Positions 46,565 to 57,131 of a stretch of DNA of 64,000 nt are shown in pieces. How positions within the stretch are numbered: position 1 is the stretch's first letter; every line of letters begins with the position of its first letter. Under the pieces are notes generated by a model, which saw only the letters and a list, made by a program, of their open reading frames with translations, had not been told where the DNA came from and searched no databases. This DNA is from Vibrio tritonius. Lineage in GTDB: Bacteria > Pseudomonadota > Gammaproteobacteria > Enterobacterales > Vibrionaceae. Both the position numbers and the translations under genes were made by a program. Where the stretch lies: positions 372,001-436,000 of the forward strand of contig NZ_AP014635.1 in assembly GCF_001547935.1 (NCBI RefSeq), given 5' to 3'.

Positions 46565-47533
46565 TTATTTTATGAGGCCAATTTCTTTGTAATATTTCAA
46601 TGCTCCAGGATGCAGTGGAATTGAAATACCATCTTTTACCATGTCTTCTTTTTTTAAGTTGGCGAAAGCTGGATGTAGATGTTTAAACGTATCAAAGTGT
46701 TCAAATACGGCTTTTGCTACGTTATAGGCTACGTCATCAGGAACGTTTGAGTTAGTGACAAGAGTTGCTGCAACGCCAAAGCTTTTTACATCTTGGTCTG
46801 TACCGCGATACATGCCTGCGGGCACATTAGTATAAGCATAGTAGGGGTGTTCTTTTACTATATTATCTATTTTGTCCCCTGTGGCAGGGATCAACTTAGC
46901 GTTGCAAGCTGTGGTTGCTTCTTTGATGGCACCATTCGGATGGCCAACCATATAAATAAATGCATCAATTTTATTGTCACAAAGGGCTTGTGAACGCTCT
47001 GAAGCCTTTAATTCTGAGCTTTTTTTAAAGCTTGAGGTAGTCCACCCAAATGCATCCATCACGACTTGCATTGTCGCTCGGTCGCCAGAACCTGGATTGC
47101 CTAAATTAATTCGTTTACCAGCGAGATCTTGGACATTTTCTATATCTGAGCCTTCACGGGCGATAATGTTAAAAGGTTCTGTATGGAGAGAAAAAATAGC
47201 GCGCAGTTTTTTATAAGGCCCCTGCTCCTTAAATACACTTGTGCCATTGTAAGCATGATACTGCCAGTCTGACTGGACAATACCGAATTCTAGCTCGCCC
47301 GAGCGAATACTGTTTACGTTGTAAATTGAACCGTCAGTTGATTCAACAGAGCAGCGGATATTGTGAGCCTTGCGATCTTTGTTAACTAACTTACAAATCG
47401 CGCCACCTGCCGGATAATAAACACCAGTCACAGAACCCGTGCCGATCGTAATAAACTCTTGGGCGTTGGCTGTGCTAGCGAAACAAATGGCGGTGGTGAG
47501 GGCTCCCACGTGAACGAGTTTTTGTAATGTCAT
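46565..47533 (-). CDS. TAXI-family TRAP-type solute-binding protein
   Basis: A periplasmic binding protein of 322 residues (ATG 47533 with AAGGA upstream). Signal peptide ~1-24 (LVHVGALTTAICFASTANA). Family motifs: FITIGTGSVTGVYYPAGGAIC (~28-48), ESTDGSIYNVNSIRSGELEFGIVQSDW (~62-88) and LAGKRINLGNPGSGDRATMQ (~129-148). A paired-residue C-terminus (HPGALKYYKEIGLIK) ends it. TAXI proteins usually feed a fused TRAP permease, but none is encoded next to this gene, so it is an orphan here. Homologues are often annotated as a 31-kDa immunogenic protein. Ligand (glutamate-like or other organic acid) is unknown. Confidence 0.92.
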   Translation of the reverse strand: MTLQKLVHVGALTTAICFASTANAQEFITIGTGSVTGVYYPAGGAICKLVNKDRKAHNIRCSVESTDGSIYNVNSIRSGELEFGIVQSDWQYHAYNGTSVFKEQGPYKKLRAIFSLHTEPFNIIAREGSDIENVQDLAGKRINLGNPGSGDRATMQVVMDAFGWTTSSFKKSSELKASERSQALCDNKIDAFIYMVGHPNGAIKEATTACNAKLIPATGDKIDNIVKEHPYYAYTNVPAGMYRGTDQDVKSFGVAATLVTNSNVPDDVAYNVAKAVFEHFDTFKHLHPAFANLKKEDMVKDGISIPLHPGALKYYKEIGLIK

Positions 47534-47536
47534 CAA

Positions 47537-47800
47537 TTTTATCCTTCACTGTTCTGTTCGTTTTGGCGAAAGCTCGGGTATGAATAATTCTTCCCTTAAG
47601 CGAATTGTCGTCAATGAGTGCATATTGAGCAAATCATACCAACAAAATGAGGTGAAAATTACAGAAGGGGAGTATTTAGTGGCTGTAAATTGATGAATAA
47701 TTGAGGAATAAGTAAGGCTTTTGTTTATTTTTACTTTTAAATCAGTGTGTTGCTGATTATGTGCCGGTATGGTGTTATATAAAATAAATGTGAGAAAAAT
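47537..47800. other. Intergenic region upstream of the TAXI gene
   Basis: About 265 bp, AT-rich, between the TAXI gene and the argR terminators. It must hold the TAXI promoter (leftward). An 85-codon open frame in it has no ribosome-binding site or family resemblance and is not called. Confidence 0.5.
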
Positions 47801-47853
47801 CACGTACAGTTAGAAAACTGCACGTGAAAAATCAATGGGTTAATTACCCATTG
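47801..47853 (-). terminator. Tandem terminators of argR
   Basis: Two leftward hairpins in series. CAATGGGT-AATTA-ACCCATTG followed by ATTTTT overlaps the argR stop (47833-47853). CACGTGCAGTT-TTCT-AACTGTACGTG followed by ATTTTT lies at 47801-47826. Confidence 0.8.
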
Positions 47854-48314
47854 TATTCAAAAAGTTCACAAACTGAGTTATACAACTGCTCTGTTGAGAC
47901 TGGCATAGTTGGAGTAATAAAAATCGTATCGTCACCCGCAACTACCCCTAAGATGCCTTCAGATTTACCCAAAGAGTCGAGTAGGCGCGCGATCAATTGT
48001 GCTGCACCTGGGCCTGTGTGAATCACTACCAAGGCTGCATTATGGTCAATATCCAACACTAACTCACGCAGAGAGCTTGATACTGTAGGGACCCCCAATT
48101 CAGCGGGCAAACAGTACACCATCTCCATTTTGGCATTACGAGTACGTACGGCGCCAAATTTTGTTAGCATTCGTGATACTTTAGATTGGTTAATATTCTC
48201 AAACCCTTCACTTTTCAAGGCATCGACAATGTCACCTTGTGAACCAAAGCGTTCTTCTTTTAGCAAAGCCTTGAAAGCACGAATGAGATTATCTTGCTTA
48301 TCTATATTGCGCAT
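47844..48314 (-). CDS. argR: Arginine repressor ArgR
   Basis: A 156-residue arginine-dependent hexameric repressor. The N-terminal winged helix (~1-75) contains [41 protein letters not shown] with SKVSRML as recognition helix. The C-terminal oligomerisation and arginine-binding domain (~80-156) carries [35 protein letters not shown], where the GDDT aspartates bind arginine. It controls arginine biosynthesis and catabolism. It is divergent from mdh, the standard Vibrio/enterobacterial arrangement. The end overlaps a terminator hairpin. Confidence 0.97.
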   Translation of the reverse strand: MRNIDKQDNLIRAFKALLKEERFGSQGDIVDALKSEGFENINQSKVSRMLTKFGAVRTRNAKMEMVYCLPAELGVPTVSSSLRELVLDIDHNAALVVIHTGPGAAQLIARLLDSLGKSEGILGVVAGDDTIFITPTMPVSTEQLYNSVCELFEYNG

Positions 48315-48787
48315 ATTTCTTCTTTTATTCAGTTATACCCAAGTGCCCCAAAGGGCAAGTTGTATTCGCCCTTATACGGCATTACCGATTAATAACTAGG
48401 TATTCAAATCGGTGCCTTGCCTATGAGCGAAGACATTCTCGCTGAAACAGCATCTTGAGGTGACTTGGGTAGATGCTCATCAATTACTGCATATTTTCGC
48501 ATAGATATGCATGATTAGCCAAATTATTCAATAAAAGTGTCAGAAAGGTCACTTAAACACACAAAAAGTACTGTCTTTGAGCTATCCTGACTTGAGGTTT
48601 TACGAATTATTCCCATAATGACGCCCCCTTTTAGGTGTAAGTGGTCGGTTATGTATTGAGCAAGCTCTCAAAAGTAAAAGTTAAATTATTGTAACGAAAA
48701 TGTGATTACTATAATTTCACAGAAGTTAGCTCCACATACCCTACTGAACACATATATAAGAGACCAGAAGTCTCAAGGAGAATTAGA
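48315..48787. other. argR-mdh intergenic region
   Basis: 473 bp between divergent genes. It holds the MITE-like element (48336-48471), immediately before argR, and the mdh control region. GTTAAATTATTGTAA near 48680 resembles an ArcA site, and mdh is a known ArcA target, but the match is loose. A CRP-like TGTGA...TCACA nearby has the wrong spacing. ARG boxes were not recognised with confidence. Confidence 0.5.
48336..48471. mobile_element. MITE-like element, 136 bp (full copy)
   Basis: Ends in exact 9-bp inverted termini TACCCAAGT / ACTTGGGTA, extended imperfectly inward. The interior has further pairing (ACCGATT ... AATCGGT around the centre), so the whole element can fold. It encodes nothing. 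Two partial copies elsewhere in the window (53148-53186 and 63801-63870) share its right end. Non-autonomous; no partner transposase is present here. Confidence 0.7.
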
Positions 48788-49726
48788 ATGAAAGTCGCTG
48801 TTATTGGTGCCGCTGGTGGTATCGGTCAAGCTCTTGCATTGTTGCTCAAGAATCGTCTTCCTGCTGGATCTGATCTAGCGCTATACGATATCGCTCCCGT
48901 GACTCCCGGTGTTGCCGCGGATCTAAGTCACATTCCAACCCCTGTTTCGATCAAAGGCTACGCAGGCGAAGATCCTACGCTCGCTTTGGAAGGTGCTGAT
49001 GTGGTTTTGATCTCTGCTGGCGTTGCTCGCAAACCAGGTATGGATCGTGCGGATCTTTTCAATGTGAATGCTGGCATTGTGAAATCAATCGCGGAAAAGG
49101 TCGCTCATTGCTGTCCTAAAGCATGTGTGGGGCTAATTACTAACCCAGTAAACACTACTGTCCCAATTTTTGCCGAAGTCATGAAAAAGGCGGGCGTTTA
49201 CGATAAGCGTAAACTCTTTGGCGTCACTACCCTAGATGTTATTCGTGCGGAAACCTTTGTTGCAGGATTAAAAGGTAAAGACCCAAGTGATGTGCGTGTT
49301 CCCGTCATTGGTGGACACTCTGGTGTGACGATATTGCCATTACTTTCTCAAGTTTCAGGCGTTTCTTTCTCTGATGAAGAGGTTGAAGCGCTTACCAATC
49401 GCATTCAAAATGCAGGTACTGAAGTGGTAGAAGCCAAAGCGGGTGGTGGATCGGCTACGCTCTCTATGGGTCAAGCTGCTTGCCGTTTTGGTTTATCTTT
49501 AGTGAAAGCACTACAAGGCGAGAAAGGTATTTTGGAATACGCCTATGTGGATGGCGGCAGTCGTCATGCTTCATTCTTTGCCCAGCCAGTTACCTTAGGT
49601 AAAGATGGTTTAGAAGAAGTACATGATTATGGCAAGTTGAGTGCTTACGAGCAAAACGCCCTTGATGGGATGTTAGATACACTCAATAAAGATATCCAGC
49701 TTGGTGTCGATTTTGCCAATAAATAA
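48788..49726 (+). CDS. mdh: Malate dehydrogenase
   Basis: NAD-dependent oxidation of malate to oxaloacetate in the TCA cycle. The 312 residues are the E. coli length. NAD fold [15 protein letters not shown] (7-21), mobile-loop arginines [14 protein letters not shown] (~78-91), catalytic [16 protein letters not shown] (His177 region). The coding sequence follows AAGGAGAATTAGA. A strong terminator shared with ispB follows. Confidence 0.98.
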   Translation: MKVAVIGAAGGIGQALALLLKNRLPAGSDLALYDIAPVTPGVAADLSHIPTPVSIKGYAGEDPTLALEGADVVLISAGVARKPGMDRADLFNVNAGIVKSIAEKVAHCCPKACVGLITNPVNTTVPIFAEVMKKAGVYDKRKLFGVTTLDVIRAETFVAGLKGKDPSDVRVPVIGGHSGVTILPLLSQVSGVSFSDEEVEALTNRIQNAGTEVVEAKAGGGSATLSMGQAACRFGLSLVKALQGEKGILEYAYVDGGSRHASFFAQPVTLGKDGLEEVHDYGKLSAYEQNALDGMLDTLNKDIQLGVDFANK

Positions 49727-49787
49727 GTTGTTTTCCTGCTAGTAGATCATCTGTTTGCTAACAGAGCGAATAGGAAATTGAGATAAT

Positions 49788-49818
49788 AAAAAGCCGACGT
49801 TAGCTACGTCGGCTTTTT
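49788..49818. terminator. Bidirectional terminator between mdh and ispB
   Basis: AAAAAGCCGACGT-TAGCT-ACGTCGGCTTTTT, 13-bp perfect stem including the A and T runs. Confidence 0.93.
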
Positions 49819-49854
49819 CATATCTGCTCTAAAAATAAAGAGGGGTAACAACGG

Positions 49855-50826
49855 TTACTTAGTGCGGTTCACTGCCATGTGAGCGAGAGTAATCAGTGCT
49901 TCTTTATACTGGCTATCTGGAATAATGGCTAATTCCGCGATCGCTTTATCTGCCTCTTGTTGCGCTTTTTTGATGGTGTAGTCTAACGATCCTGCTTGAT
50001 CCATCGCTTCAAGGATCTCGTTGAGACGAGCCATGCCGTTGGCGTGTTCGATCGCCTCTCTGATCATCGTTTCTTGTTCTGGATTACCATTACGCATTGC
50101 GTGTAGTAGAGGGAGAGTTGGTTTCCCTTCAGCCAGATCATCACCGACGTTTTTACCCATCTCTTTACCATCAGAAGTGTAATCCATCACGTCATCGATT
50201 AATTGAAAGGCTGTGCCAAGATAACGCCCATAATTTTGCATTGCCACTTCTATCTCTTTTGGAGCTTCGATGAGCAGGGCGCCAATTTGGGTGGCTGCTT
50301 CAAACAAACGTGCCGTTTTAGAATAGATGACTTGCATGTAACTTTCTTCAGTGGTGTCAGGGTCGTTACAGTTCATCAACTGTTGAACTTCACCTTCGGC
50401 AATTACATTTACCGCATCGCTCATTACAGTCAAAATTGGCATTGAACCGAGTTGAGTCATCATTTGGAAAGAGCGAGTGTAGATATAATCACCTACTAGC
50501 ACGCTAGCTGCGTTGCCAAAAGCCGCGTTTGCGGTTTCTTTTCCACGACGCATATCAGACTCATCGACAACATCATCATGCAGTAAAGTTGCTGTATGAA
50601 TAAATTCGATGAATGCGGCAGCAAGTGTATGCTTTTCACCCTCATACCCAAGTGCTTTTGCCGATAATATCGCCAAAAGTGGACGTAAGCGTTTACCACC
50701 ACTACTAACGATATAAAACCCTAGTTGGTTGATGAGAGAGACATCTGAGTTTAGTTGCGCTTGAATTGTTTCATTCACTTTTGCCATGTCATCGGCAGTA
50801 AGCGCTTGGATAGCTTTAAAATCCAT
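49855..50826 (-). CDS. ispB: Octaprenyl diphosphate synthase
   Basis: Builds the C40 side chain of ubiquinone and menaquinone. The chosen start at 50826 (MDFKAIQALTADDMAKVNE) gives 323 residues, the normal length; the frame stays open to 50976 but that extension is atypical. Both aspartate-rich motifs are present: HDDVVDESDMRRG (FARM, ~84-96) and QLIDDVMDYTSD (SARM, ~205-216), with GGKRLRPLL at ~45. Divergent from rplU, as in many gammaproteobacteria. Confidence 0.96.
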   Translation of the reverse strand: MDFKAIQALTADDMAKVNETIQAQLNSDVSLINQLGFYIVSSGGKRLRPLLAILSAKALGYEGEKHTLAAAFIEFIHTATLLHDDVVDESDMRRGKETANAAFGNAASVLVGDYIYTRSFQMMTQLGSMPILTVMSDAVNVIAEGEVQQLMNCNDPDTTEESYMQVIYSKTARLFEAATQIGALLIEAPKEIEVAMQNYGRYLGTAFQLIDDVMDYTSDGKEMGKNVGDDLAEGKPTLPLLHAMRNGNPEQETMIREAIEHANGMARLNEILEAMDQAGSLDYTIKKAQQEADKAIAELAIIPDSQYKEALITLAHMAVNRTK

Positions 50827-50983
50827 TATAAATCCGGCTGAAGTTAGAGCCTTTATGGCGTTTTGTTCTTCGATAATTATTGAATAATACACTAAAAAAC
50901 ATTGATAAATACATGGTAGAAAGGCATGATTGCGCCACTTTTCTTTGGCGATTAGCTTTTCGCCAATTTTTTTCAAATATGGC

Positions 50984-51012
50984 TTGTCATGGGGACGTCA
51001 TTCGCGTAGAAT
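50984..51012 (+). promoter_or_regulatory. Sigma-70 promoter of rplU-rpmA
   Basis: TTGTCA (50984-50989), 17-bp spacer, TAGAAT (51007-51012), followed by a GC-rich discriminator CTGCGCCC. This is close to consensus and well placed, leaving a leader of ~75 nt. The GC discriminator suits stringent/growth-rate control. Confidence 0.75.
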
Positions 51013-51096
51013 CTGCGCCCTATTGATGATTAGTTTAGCGCACACCCAAAATGCAAAAATTACGCATACGGCTGTGCGGAAAGAGCGGAGTAAAAT

Positions 51097-51408
51097 ATGT
51101 ACGCTGTTTTCCAATCTGGTGGTAAACAACACCGTGTAAGCGAAGGTCAAACTCTTCGTTTAGAAAAATTAGACGTTGAAACTGGTGCAACTATCGAATT
51201 CGATAAAGTGCTTCTAGTTGCAAACGGCGAAGAAATTAAAGTTGGTGCTCCTCTAGTAGAGGGCGGTAAAGTTGTAGCAGAAGTTGTACAACACGGTCGT
51301 GGCGATAAAGTTAAAATCGTTAAGTTCCGTCGTCGTAAGCACTCTCGCAAACAACAAGGTCACCGTCAGTGGTTCACAGAAGTGAAAATCACTGGTATTA
51401 ACGCTTAA
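51097..51408 (+). CDS. rplU: 50S ribosomal protein L21
   Basis: A 103-residue ribosomal protein contacting 23S r[28 protein letters not shown] is the family start and [20 protein letters not shown] (~72-91) the basic RNA-binding tail. A strong promoter lies ~85 bp upstream. Cotranscribed with rpmA 20 bases downstream. Confidence 0.99.
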   Translation: MYAVFQSGGKQHRVSEGQTLRLEKLDVETGATIEFDKVLLVANGEEIKVGAPLVEGGKVVAEVVQHGRGDKVKIVKFRRRKHSRKQQGHRQWFTEVKITGINA

Positions 51409-51428
51409 GTTATTAGGAGAGTCTAACA

Positions 51429-51686
51429 ATGGCACACAAAAAAGCTGGTGGTTCTACTCGTAACGGCCGCGATTCTGAAAGTAAACGCCTAGGTGTTAAA
51501 CGTTTCGGTGGTGAATCTGTTCTTGCAGGTAACATCCTAGTTCGTCAACGTGGTACTAAGTTCCACGCTGGTTCTAACGTAGGTATCGGTAAAGACCACA
51601 CTCTTTTCGCTCTTGCTGAAGGCAAAGTGAAATTCGAAGTGAAAGGTCCTAAAAACCGTAAATTCGTTAGCATCGAAGCTGAATAA
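51429..51686 (+). CDS. rpmA: 50S ribosomal protein L27
   Basis: An 85-residue protein whose N-terminus ([20 protein letters not shown]) reaches the peptidyl transferase centre. GLVRQRG-type segment [14 protein letters not shown] at ~35-48. Preceded by TAGGAGA. The codon use is strongly biased, as expected for a ribosomal protein. Terminator follows before obgE. Confidence 0.99.
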   Translation: MAHKKAGGSTRNGRDSESKRLGVKRFGGESVLAGNILVRQRGTKFHAGSNVGIGKDHTLFALAEGKVKFEVKGPKNRKFVSIEAE

Positions 51687-51708
51687 GTTTAGTTTCTAGA
51701 TGAATCCA

Positions 51709-51738
51709 AAAGCCCTGCCGTTAGGTGGGGTTTTTTAT
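51709..51738 (+). terminator. Terminator after rpmA
   Basis: AAAGCCC(T)GCC-GTTA-GGTGGGGTTT with T run; imperfect stem but clear terminator form. Confidence 0.75.
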
Positions 51739-51900
51739 TTATCTAAGACAAAGAAAGTGTAGAGCTAATACCAAGATACTTACGATTGAGTAACTTGTTA
51801 TCTGTTCCAAAGCGGAGAGGTGTGTCACGGTACACCGGCTTCTGCTAAAATTTATATCATTCTCAGTAAATGATGTTGCAACGCAAATTGTGCGGAGTAA

Positions 51901-53079
<1,179 letters not shown>

Positions 53080-53100
53080 TCACTGATCCAAATTTGGAAG

Positions 53101-53127
53101 AGCCGCAATAGTTATTGCGGCTTTTTT
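53101..53127 (+). terminator. obgE terminator
   Basis: AGCCGCAATA-GT-TATTGCGGCT, 10-bp perfect stem followed by six T. Confidence 0.93.
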
Positions 53128-53147
53128 GTGTCTAAATCAAAGGAAAT

Positions 53148-53186
53148 ACATTCTCGCTGAAACCGCATCTTGAGGTTACTTGGGTA
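53148..53186 (+). repeat. Partial copy of the MITE-like element (right end)
   Basis: 39 bp identical to 48433-48471 at all but two positions, ending in ACTTGGGTA. It lies just after the obgE terminator and upstream of the yjjP-like gene. The rest of the element is missing or unrecognisable. Confidence 0.65.
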
Positions 53187-53246
53187 TAAATCTTATGTAT
53201 CATCAGCACATCAATGTCATTCACCGTATTGGTTAGGAAAGGAATC

Positions 53247-54008
53247 ATGATCTCAAAGCAGAGAGCTGTCTCTCGTTTGATTGCTCAAGCTGGGCAGATG
53301 TTATTGGCCCACGGCGCAGAAAGTACTTTAGTTGGCGATATTATGCGTCGTATGGGATTTGCTTGTGGTATGCGTGAGGTCGAAGTCTCTCTATCTGCTA
53401 GCTCCTTAGTCGTAACGACTGTGTATGATGATCATTGCATTACCACTACCCGTAGTTGCCCCGATAAAGGGCTTAACATGCGAGTTGTGACTCAAGTGCA
53501 GCGGATCTGCATTATGATGGAGCGCAATTTGCTCGATCACTCCATGGCTCAACATAAACTGGATACGATCAGCCCCAAACGTTATAACCGTTGGATCGTG
53601 ATCTTAATGATTGGTCTTTCCTGTGCTTCGTTCAGTCGTTTAGCTGGAGGGGACTGGGCTGTATTTGCTATGACCTTCATCGCTTCCGCGGTTGGTATGG
53701 GGGCTCGGCAGGAGATGGCCTCTCGTCATTTTAATCCACTACTCAACTTTGCAGCTACCGCGTTTGTGACTTCTCTTATTTCCACTCAAGCAATTAATTA
53801 TCATATCGGTAATACGCCTACGTTGGTGATGGCATCTTCAGTGTTGATGCTGGTACCAGGCTTTCCTTTGATTAATGCGGTAGCGGATATGTTGAAAGGT
53901 TATGTGAATATGGGGATTGCCCGGTTTACTTTTGCCAGCCTACTGACATTGTCTATCTGTCTTGGCATCATTGCTGCTATGCGTATTACTGGAATCTGGG
54001 GGTGGTGA
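53247..54008 (+). CDS. yjjP: YjjP-like subunit of a threonine/serine exporter (ThrE N-terminal part)
   Basis: A 253-residue inner-membrane protein (ATG 53247 with AGGAAAGGA just upstream; an in-frame start at 53214 is not preferred). The first ~110 residues are the soluble DUF1212 domain ([23 protein letters not shown]). At least five membrane segments follow (from ~120, [21 protein letters not shown]). It overlaps or abuts the yjjB-like gene; the two together correspond to a split ThrE exporter. In E. coli YjjP/YjjB export succinate/dicarboxylates, so substrate is uncertain. Confidence 0.88.
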   Translation: MISKQRAVSRLIAQAGQMLLAHGAESTLVGDIMRRMGFACGMREVEVSLSASSLVVTTVYDDHCITTTRSCPDKGLNMRVVTQVQRICIMMERNLLDHSMAQHKLDTISPKRYNRWIVILMIGLSCASFSRLAGGDWAVFAMTFIASAVGMGARQEMASRHFNPLLNFAATAFVTSLISTQAINYHIGNTPTLVMASSVLMLVPGFPLINAVADMLKGYVNMGIARFTFASLLTLSICLGIIAAMRITGIWGW

Positions 54009-54010
54009 TC

Positions 54011-54478
54011 ATGGAATCGTTTTTCTTAGGCCTATTGAACGATATGTTTTTTGCTGCCATTCCCGCTGTCGGGTTCGCTTTGGTATTTAATGTGCCTGTT
54101 CATGCTTTGCGTTTTTGTGCCATTTTGGGGGCAGTAGGACACGGCTCGCGCTTCGTTATGATGCACTTTAACTTTCCGATAGAATGGGCCACGTTCTTTG
54201 CGGCATCGATTGTGAGTTTCATTGGTATTTATTGGTCGAAGAAGTTTCTTGCGCATCCCAAAGTTTTCACCGTTGCTGGAATAATTCCTATGGTTCCCGG
54301 TGTTTTTGCTTATAAAGCGATGATTGCCATGGTACAGATAAATCACGACGGTTTTTCACTGCATTTGATGCAAGTATTGACGGAAAATTTCTTAAAGGCG
54401 ATGTTTATTATCGCTGGTCTAGCCATTGGTCTTGCGGTGCCTGGACTGCTATTCTATCGCCGTAAACCCATTATTTAG
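54011..54478 (+). CDS. yjjB: YjjB-like subunit of a threonine/serine exporter (ThrE C-terminal part)
   Basis: A 155-residue, four-helix membrane protein ([29 protein letters not shown]). ATG 54011 has GGGGGTGG upstream; a GTG at 54002 is an in-frame alternative overlapping yjjP. The central [22 protein letters not shown] (~79-100) is the conserved ThrE_2 motif. Translational coupling to yjjP implies a complex. Confidence 0.88.
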   Translation: MESFFLGLLNDMFFAAIPAVGFALVFNVPVHALRFCAILGAVGHGSRFVMMHFNFPIEWATFFAASIVSFIGIYWSKKFLAHPKVFTVAGIIPMVPGVFAYKAMIAMVQINHDGFSLHLMQVLTENFLKAMFIIAGLAIGLAVPGLLFYRRKPII

Positions 54479-54503
54479 CCACCCAGTAAATCTGAGATAA
54501 AGC

Positions 54504-54986
54504 ATGTTAATTAGTATGATTGCCGCGATGGCAAACGATAGAGTGATAGGTAAAGACAACCAAATGCCTTGGCATTTACCTGCTGACTTTACTTGGTTTA
54601 AACGCTGTACCATGGGCAAACCTGTGGTTATGGGTAGAAAGACGTATGAGTCAATCGGACGTCCGTTACCTGGTCGTCATAATATTGTGATCAGTCGCGA
54701 CGACTCTTTAGTGATTGACGGTGTTTCCATTGTGTCATCGATCGAACAAGCTCTTGAGTTAGTTAAAGAGAGTGAAGAAGTGATGATCATTGGTGGTGGT
54801 TCTATTTATCAAGCATGTCTTGCCAAAGCTAACCGTTTATATGTCACAGAAATTAAAGCGGATATAGAAGGTGATACCCATTTCCCAGATTGGGGGCAAG
54901 GTTGGCAAGAGAGCCATCGAGAAACGTATAAGGCGGATGACAAGAACCAATATGATATGGAATTTGTCATTTTAGATCGTCAATAA
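54504..54986 (+). CDS. folA: Dihydrofolate reductase, trimethoprim target type
   Basis: NADPH-dependent reduction of dihydrofolate to tetrahydrofolate. The 160 residues include MISMIAAMANDRVIGKDNQMPWHLPADFTWFK (active-site Met20-loop and DHFR Asp27), MGRKTYESIGRPLPGR (~44-59) and EVMIIGGGSIYQA (~93-105). It is a chromosomal form. Terminator follows; the next gene is convergent apaH. Confidence 0.97.
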   Translation: MLISMIAAMANDRVIGKDNQMPWHLPADFTWFKRCTMGKPVVMGRKTYESIGRPLPGRHNIVISRDDSLVIDGVSIVSSIEQALELVKESEEVMIIGGGSIYQACLAKANRLYVTEIKADIEGDTHFPDWGQGWQESHRETYKADDKNQYDMEFVILDRQ

Positions 54987-54987
54987 A

Positions 54988-55016
54988 GAAAACCTGGCTC
55001 TGCCAGGTTTTTTTAT
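54988..55016. terminator. Terminator between folA and apaH
   Basis: AAACCTGGC-TCT-GCCAGGTTT with T run to the right and A run to the left, between convergent genes. Confidence 0.88.
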
Positions 55017-55042
55017 GTGATTCGGTTTTGATACAGATGTTT

Positions 55043-55858
55043 TTATACCGATACCGTTAACGCTGCTTGGGTATGGAATTTTTGTGTTTCCCAACACATC
55101 ATGGTGAGATCGCCTCCCCAAACGCAGCCAGTATCTAGACCAATAACATCTTTCCCTTGATACCCCTCTAAAGCGGCCCAATGACCAAAAAATATGGTTT
55201 TTTCTATCTTTTTTCTATTGGTTAGATTGAACCAAGGTGTCAGTTCGGCAGAGTCTACTTCGGCTGGTGGCAACTTGCATTGCATGTCTAAACGACCATC
55301 AGGGAAACAGAAGCGCATGCGAGTGAACGCATTAATTATATAACGATAACGATCAATGCCTTGCCATGTTTCATCCCAATAATCAGGGGTGTTGCAATAC
55401 ATGTTTTTGAGTAACCATTGCCATTGTTCGCCATGTAAAATCGCTTCAACTTCTCGAGCAGCCTTGCGAGCCGTGGATAGGTCCCACTGGGGAGATATAC
55501 CCGCATGACACATCACGAACTCATCATGTTCTGCTAGAAGAGGCTGTTTTCTAAGCCATTCCAATAATATATCTTTGTCTGGTGCTTCTAGAATGGGGAG
55601 TGTTTTATCTTTAGGCTTGGCTTTGTGGATGCCAAGTGACACTGCTAGAAGGTGCAGGTCATGGTTGCCGAGAATCACTCGAGCTGCTGAGCCAAGCGAG
55701 CGGACGAAGCGCAGTGTTTCAAGAGACTTAGGGCCACGGGCAACTAGGTCGCCAGCCAACCAAAGAAAGTCTTTATCTTTGTTAAAATCAACGGCTTTTA
55801 GTAATAACTGTAACTCGTCTAGGCATCCTTGAATGTCACCGACGATATAATTTGCCAT
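55043..55858 (-). CDS. apaH: Diadenosine tetraphosphatase (symmetrical)
   Basis: Cleaves Ap4A to two ADP and can remove Np4 caps from RNA. The 271 residues carry metallophosphatase motifs GDIQGCLDE (~7-15), GDLVARGPKSLE (~36-47), GNHDLHLL (~64-71) and CHAGI (~117-121). It lies 11 bases downstream of apaG, last in the lptD-surA-pdxA-rsmA-apaG-apaH row. The 3' terminator is shared with folA. Confidence 0.96.
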   Translation of the reverse strand: MANYIVGDIQGCLDELQLLLKAVDFNKDKDFLWLAGDLVARGPKSLETLRFVRSLGSAARVILGNHDLHLLAVSLGIHKAKPKDKTLPILEAPDKDILLEWLRKQPLLAEHDEFVMCHAGISPQWDLSTARKAAREVEAILHGEQWQWLLKNMYCNTPDYWDETWQGIDRYRYIINAFTRMRFCFPDGRLDMQCKLPPAEVDSAELTPWFNLTNRKKIEKTIFFGHWAALEGYQGKDVIGLDTGCVWGGDLTMMCWETQKFHTQAALTVSV

Positions 55859-55869
55859 GTCAGCTCCAA

Positions 55870-56250
55870 CTAATTCAATACATTAGGAACCGCAAGTCGA
55901 AACGGTTCTATATCAGTGATAAATTCATCCCCATTTTCATCATGCATGATGTATTGGCCCTGCATAACGCCAACTGGGGTTTCTATTGCAGTACCACTGC
56001 TGTAGGTGTACTCGTCATTACCTGCGATAAAGGGCTGTTCACCAACCACTCCTTCGCCCTCGATACTCATCTGCTTTCCATTTGCGTCTGTGATTAGCCA
56101 GCGTCTACTGAGCAGCTGTACCACTTCTTGGCTGAGATTTTTTATCGTGATGAGATAGGCAAAGACATAGCGATTTTGCTCAGGGGTTGATTGTTCAGGA
56201 ATGTATTTAGTGTGAACTTGAATTTTGATACAAGGTTTTGAAACATCCAT
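55870..56250 (-). CDS. apaG: ApaG (DUF525) protein
   Basis: A small fibronectin III-like fold of 126 residues. The conserved strand set includes [33 protein letters not shown] (~27-59), [33 protein letters not shown] (~64-96). Function in bacteria is unclear; the gene associates with apaH. A terminator separates it from rsmA upstream. Confidence 0.95.
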   Translation of the reverse strand: MDVSKPCIKIQVHTKYIPEQSTPEQNRYVFAYLITIKNLSQEVVQLLSRRWLITDANGKQMSIEGEGVVGEQPFIAGNDEYTYSSGTAIETPVGVMQGQYIMHDENGDEFITDIEPFRLAVPNVLN

Positions 56251-56276
56251 ATCGACTCCTTGGCGGGAACTAAATA

Positions 56277-56305
56277 AAAATAGGACGACCTAAGTCGTCC
56301 TATTT
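56277..56305 (-). terminator. Terminator after rsmA
   Basis: AAATAGGACGAC-TTAG-GTCGTCCTATTTTTATTT on the minus strand, long perfect stem with T run. It divides the rsmA transcript from apaG-apaH, so the last two genes may depend on read-through or an own promoter. Confidence 0.85.
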
Positions 56306-56308
56306 ATT

Positions 56309-57118
56309 TTAAGCTTCGTGATGAGCATCCAGCCAGTTTGCCATTGTGACAAACTGCTCTAAGGTTAAGTTTTCTGGACGCATTGTTGGGTTAATCCCAA
56401 ACGCTTCCAGTTGTTCTAACGACAGTAAGCCTTTGTAGCAGTTACGAACCGTTTTACGACGTTGGTTAAACCCATCGCGTACTACACGATCTAGCCATTT
56501 CATGCTAGTGGTTGGGTGAGGTAGCGTTTCGTATGGAACCAAGCGTACTACCGCTGAATCCACTTTTGGTGGCGGTACGAATGCTGTTGGCGGCACTTCC
56601 AAAACGGGAACTACTTTACAGAAGTACTGTGCCATAACGGTTAGGCGACCGTATGCTTTGCTACCAGGTCCTGCTGCGAGACGTTTCACAACTTCTTTTT
56701 GCAACATAAAGTGCATGTCTTTGATGTCTTTGTGAAACTCAAACAAATGGAACATCAAAGGCGTAGAAATGTTGTAAGGCAAGTTACCAAAAATACGCAG
56801 CTTATTATTAGGTTTCACCAACTGAGTAAAGTCAAAACGCATCGCATCGCCTTCATGGATGGTCAGCTTTGAAGCTAGCTCAGGGTGGTTGCGTAGACGT
56901 TCAGCCAAGTCGCGGTCGAGTTCGATAACGGTCATTTTATCGATTTCTCGGCCTACAGGCTCTGTTAACGCACCTAGACCTGGACCAATCTCTACCAAGT
57001 TTTCGCCTGGCAGTGGATTAATCGCAGAGACGATACCGTCAATAATGTACGGATCGTTTAGAAAGTTTTGACCAAAACGCTTACGCGCCTTGTGCCCCAT
57101 ATGGACATCATTTCTCAT
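56309..57118 (-). CDS. rsmA: 16S rRNA dimethyltransferase RsmA (KsgA)
   Basis: Dimethylates two adjacent adenosines near the 3' end of 16S rRNA during 30S assembly. The 269 residues start with [17 protein letters not shown]. AdoMet site [12 protein letters not shown] (~42-53), catalytic [13 protein letters not shown] (~112-124), C-terminal helical domain. Start 57118 ([14 protein letters not shown]) aligns with E. coli KsgA; ATG 57100 is the alternative. It lies 13 bases from the pdxA stop. Confidence 0.97.
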   Translation of the reverse strand: MRNDVHMGHKARKRFGQNFLNDPYIIDGIVSAINPLPGENLVEIGPGLGALTEPVGREIDKMTVIELDRDLAERLRNHPELASKLTIHEGDAMRFDFTQLVKPNNKLRIFGNLPYNISTPLMFHLFEFHKDIKDMHFMLQKEVVKRLAAGPGSKAYGRLTVMAQYFCKVVPVLEVPPTAFVPPPKVDSAVVRLVPYETLPHPTTSMKWLDRVVRDGFNQRRKTVRNCYKGLLSLEQLEAFGINPTMRPENLTLEQFVTMANWLDAHHEA

Positions 57119-57131
57119 AGTTTTCTCGAAA

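Noticed and set aside
47546..47803. 85-codon leftward frame upstream of the TAXI gene
   Set aside because: AT-driven composition, no ribosome-binding site, and it occupies the expected promoter region.
48709..48729. CRP-like TGTGA...TCACA half-sites before mdh
   Set aside because: The half-sites are 11 bp apart rather than 6, so they do not form a CRP site.
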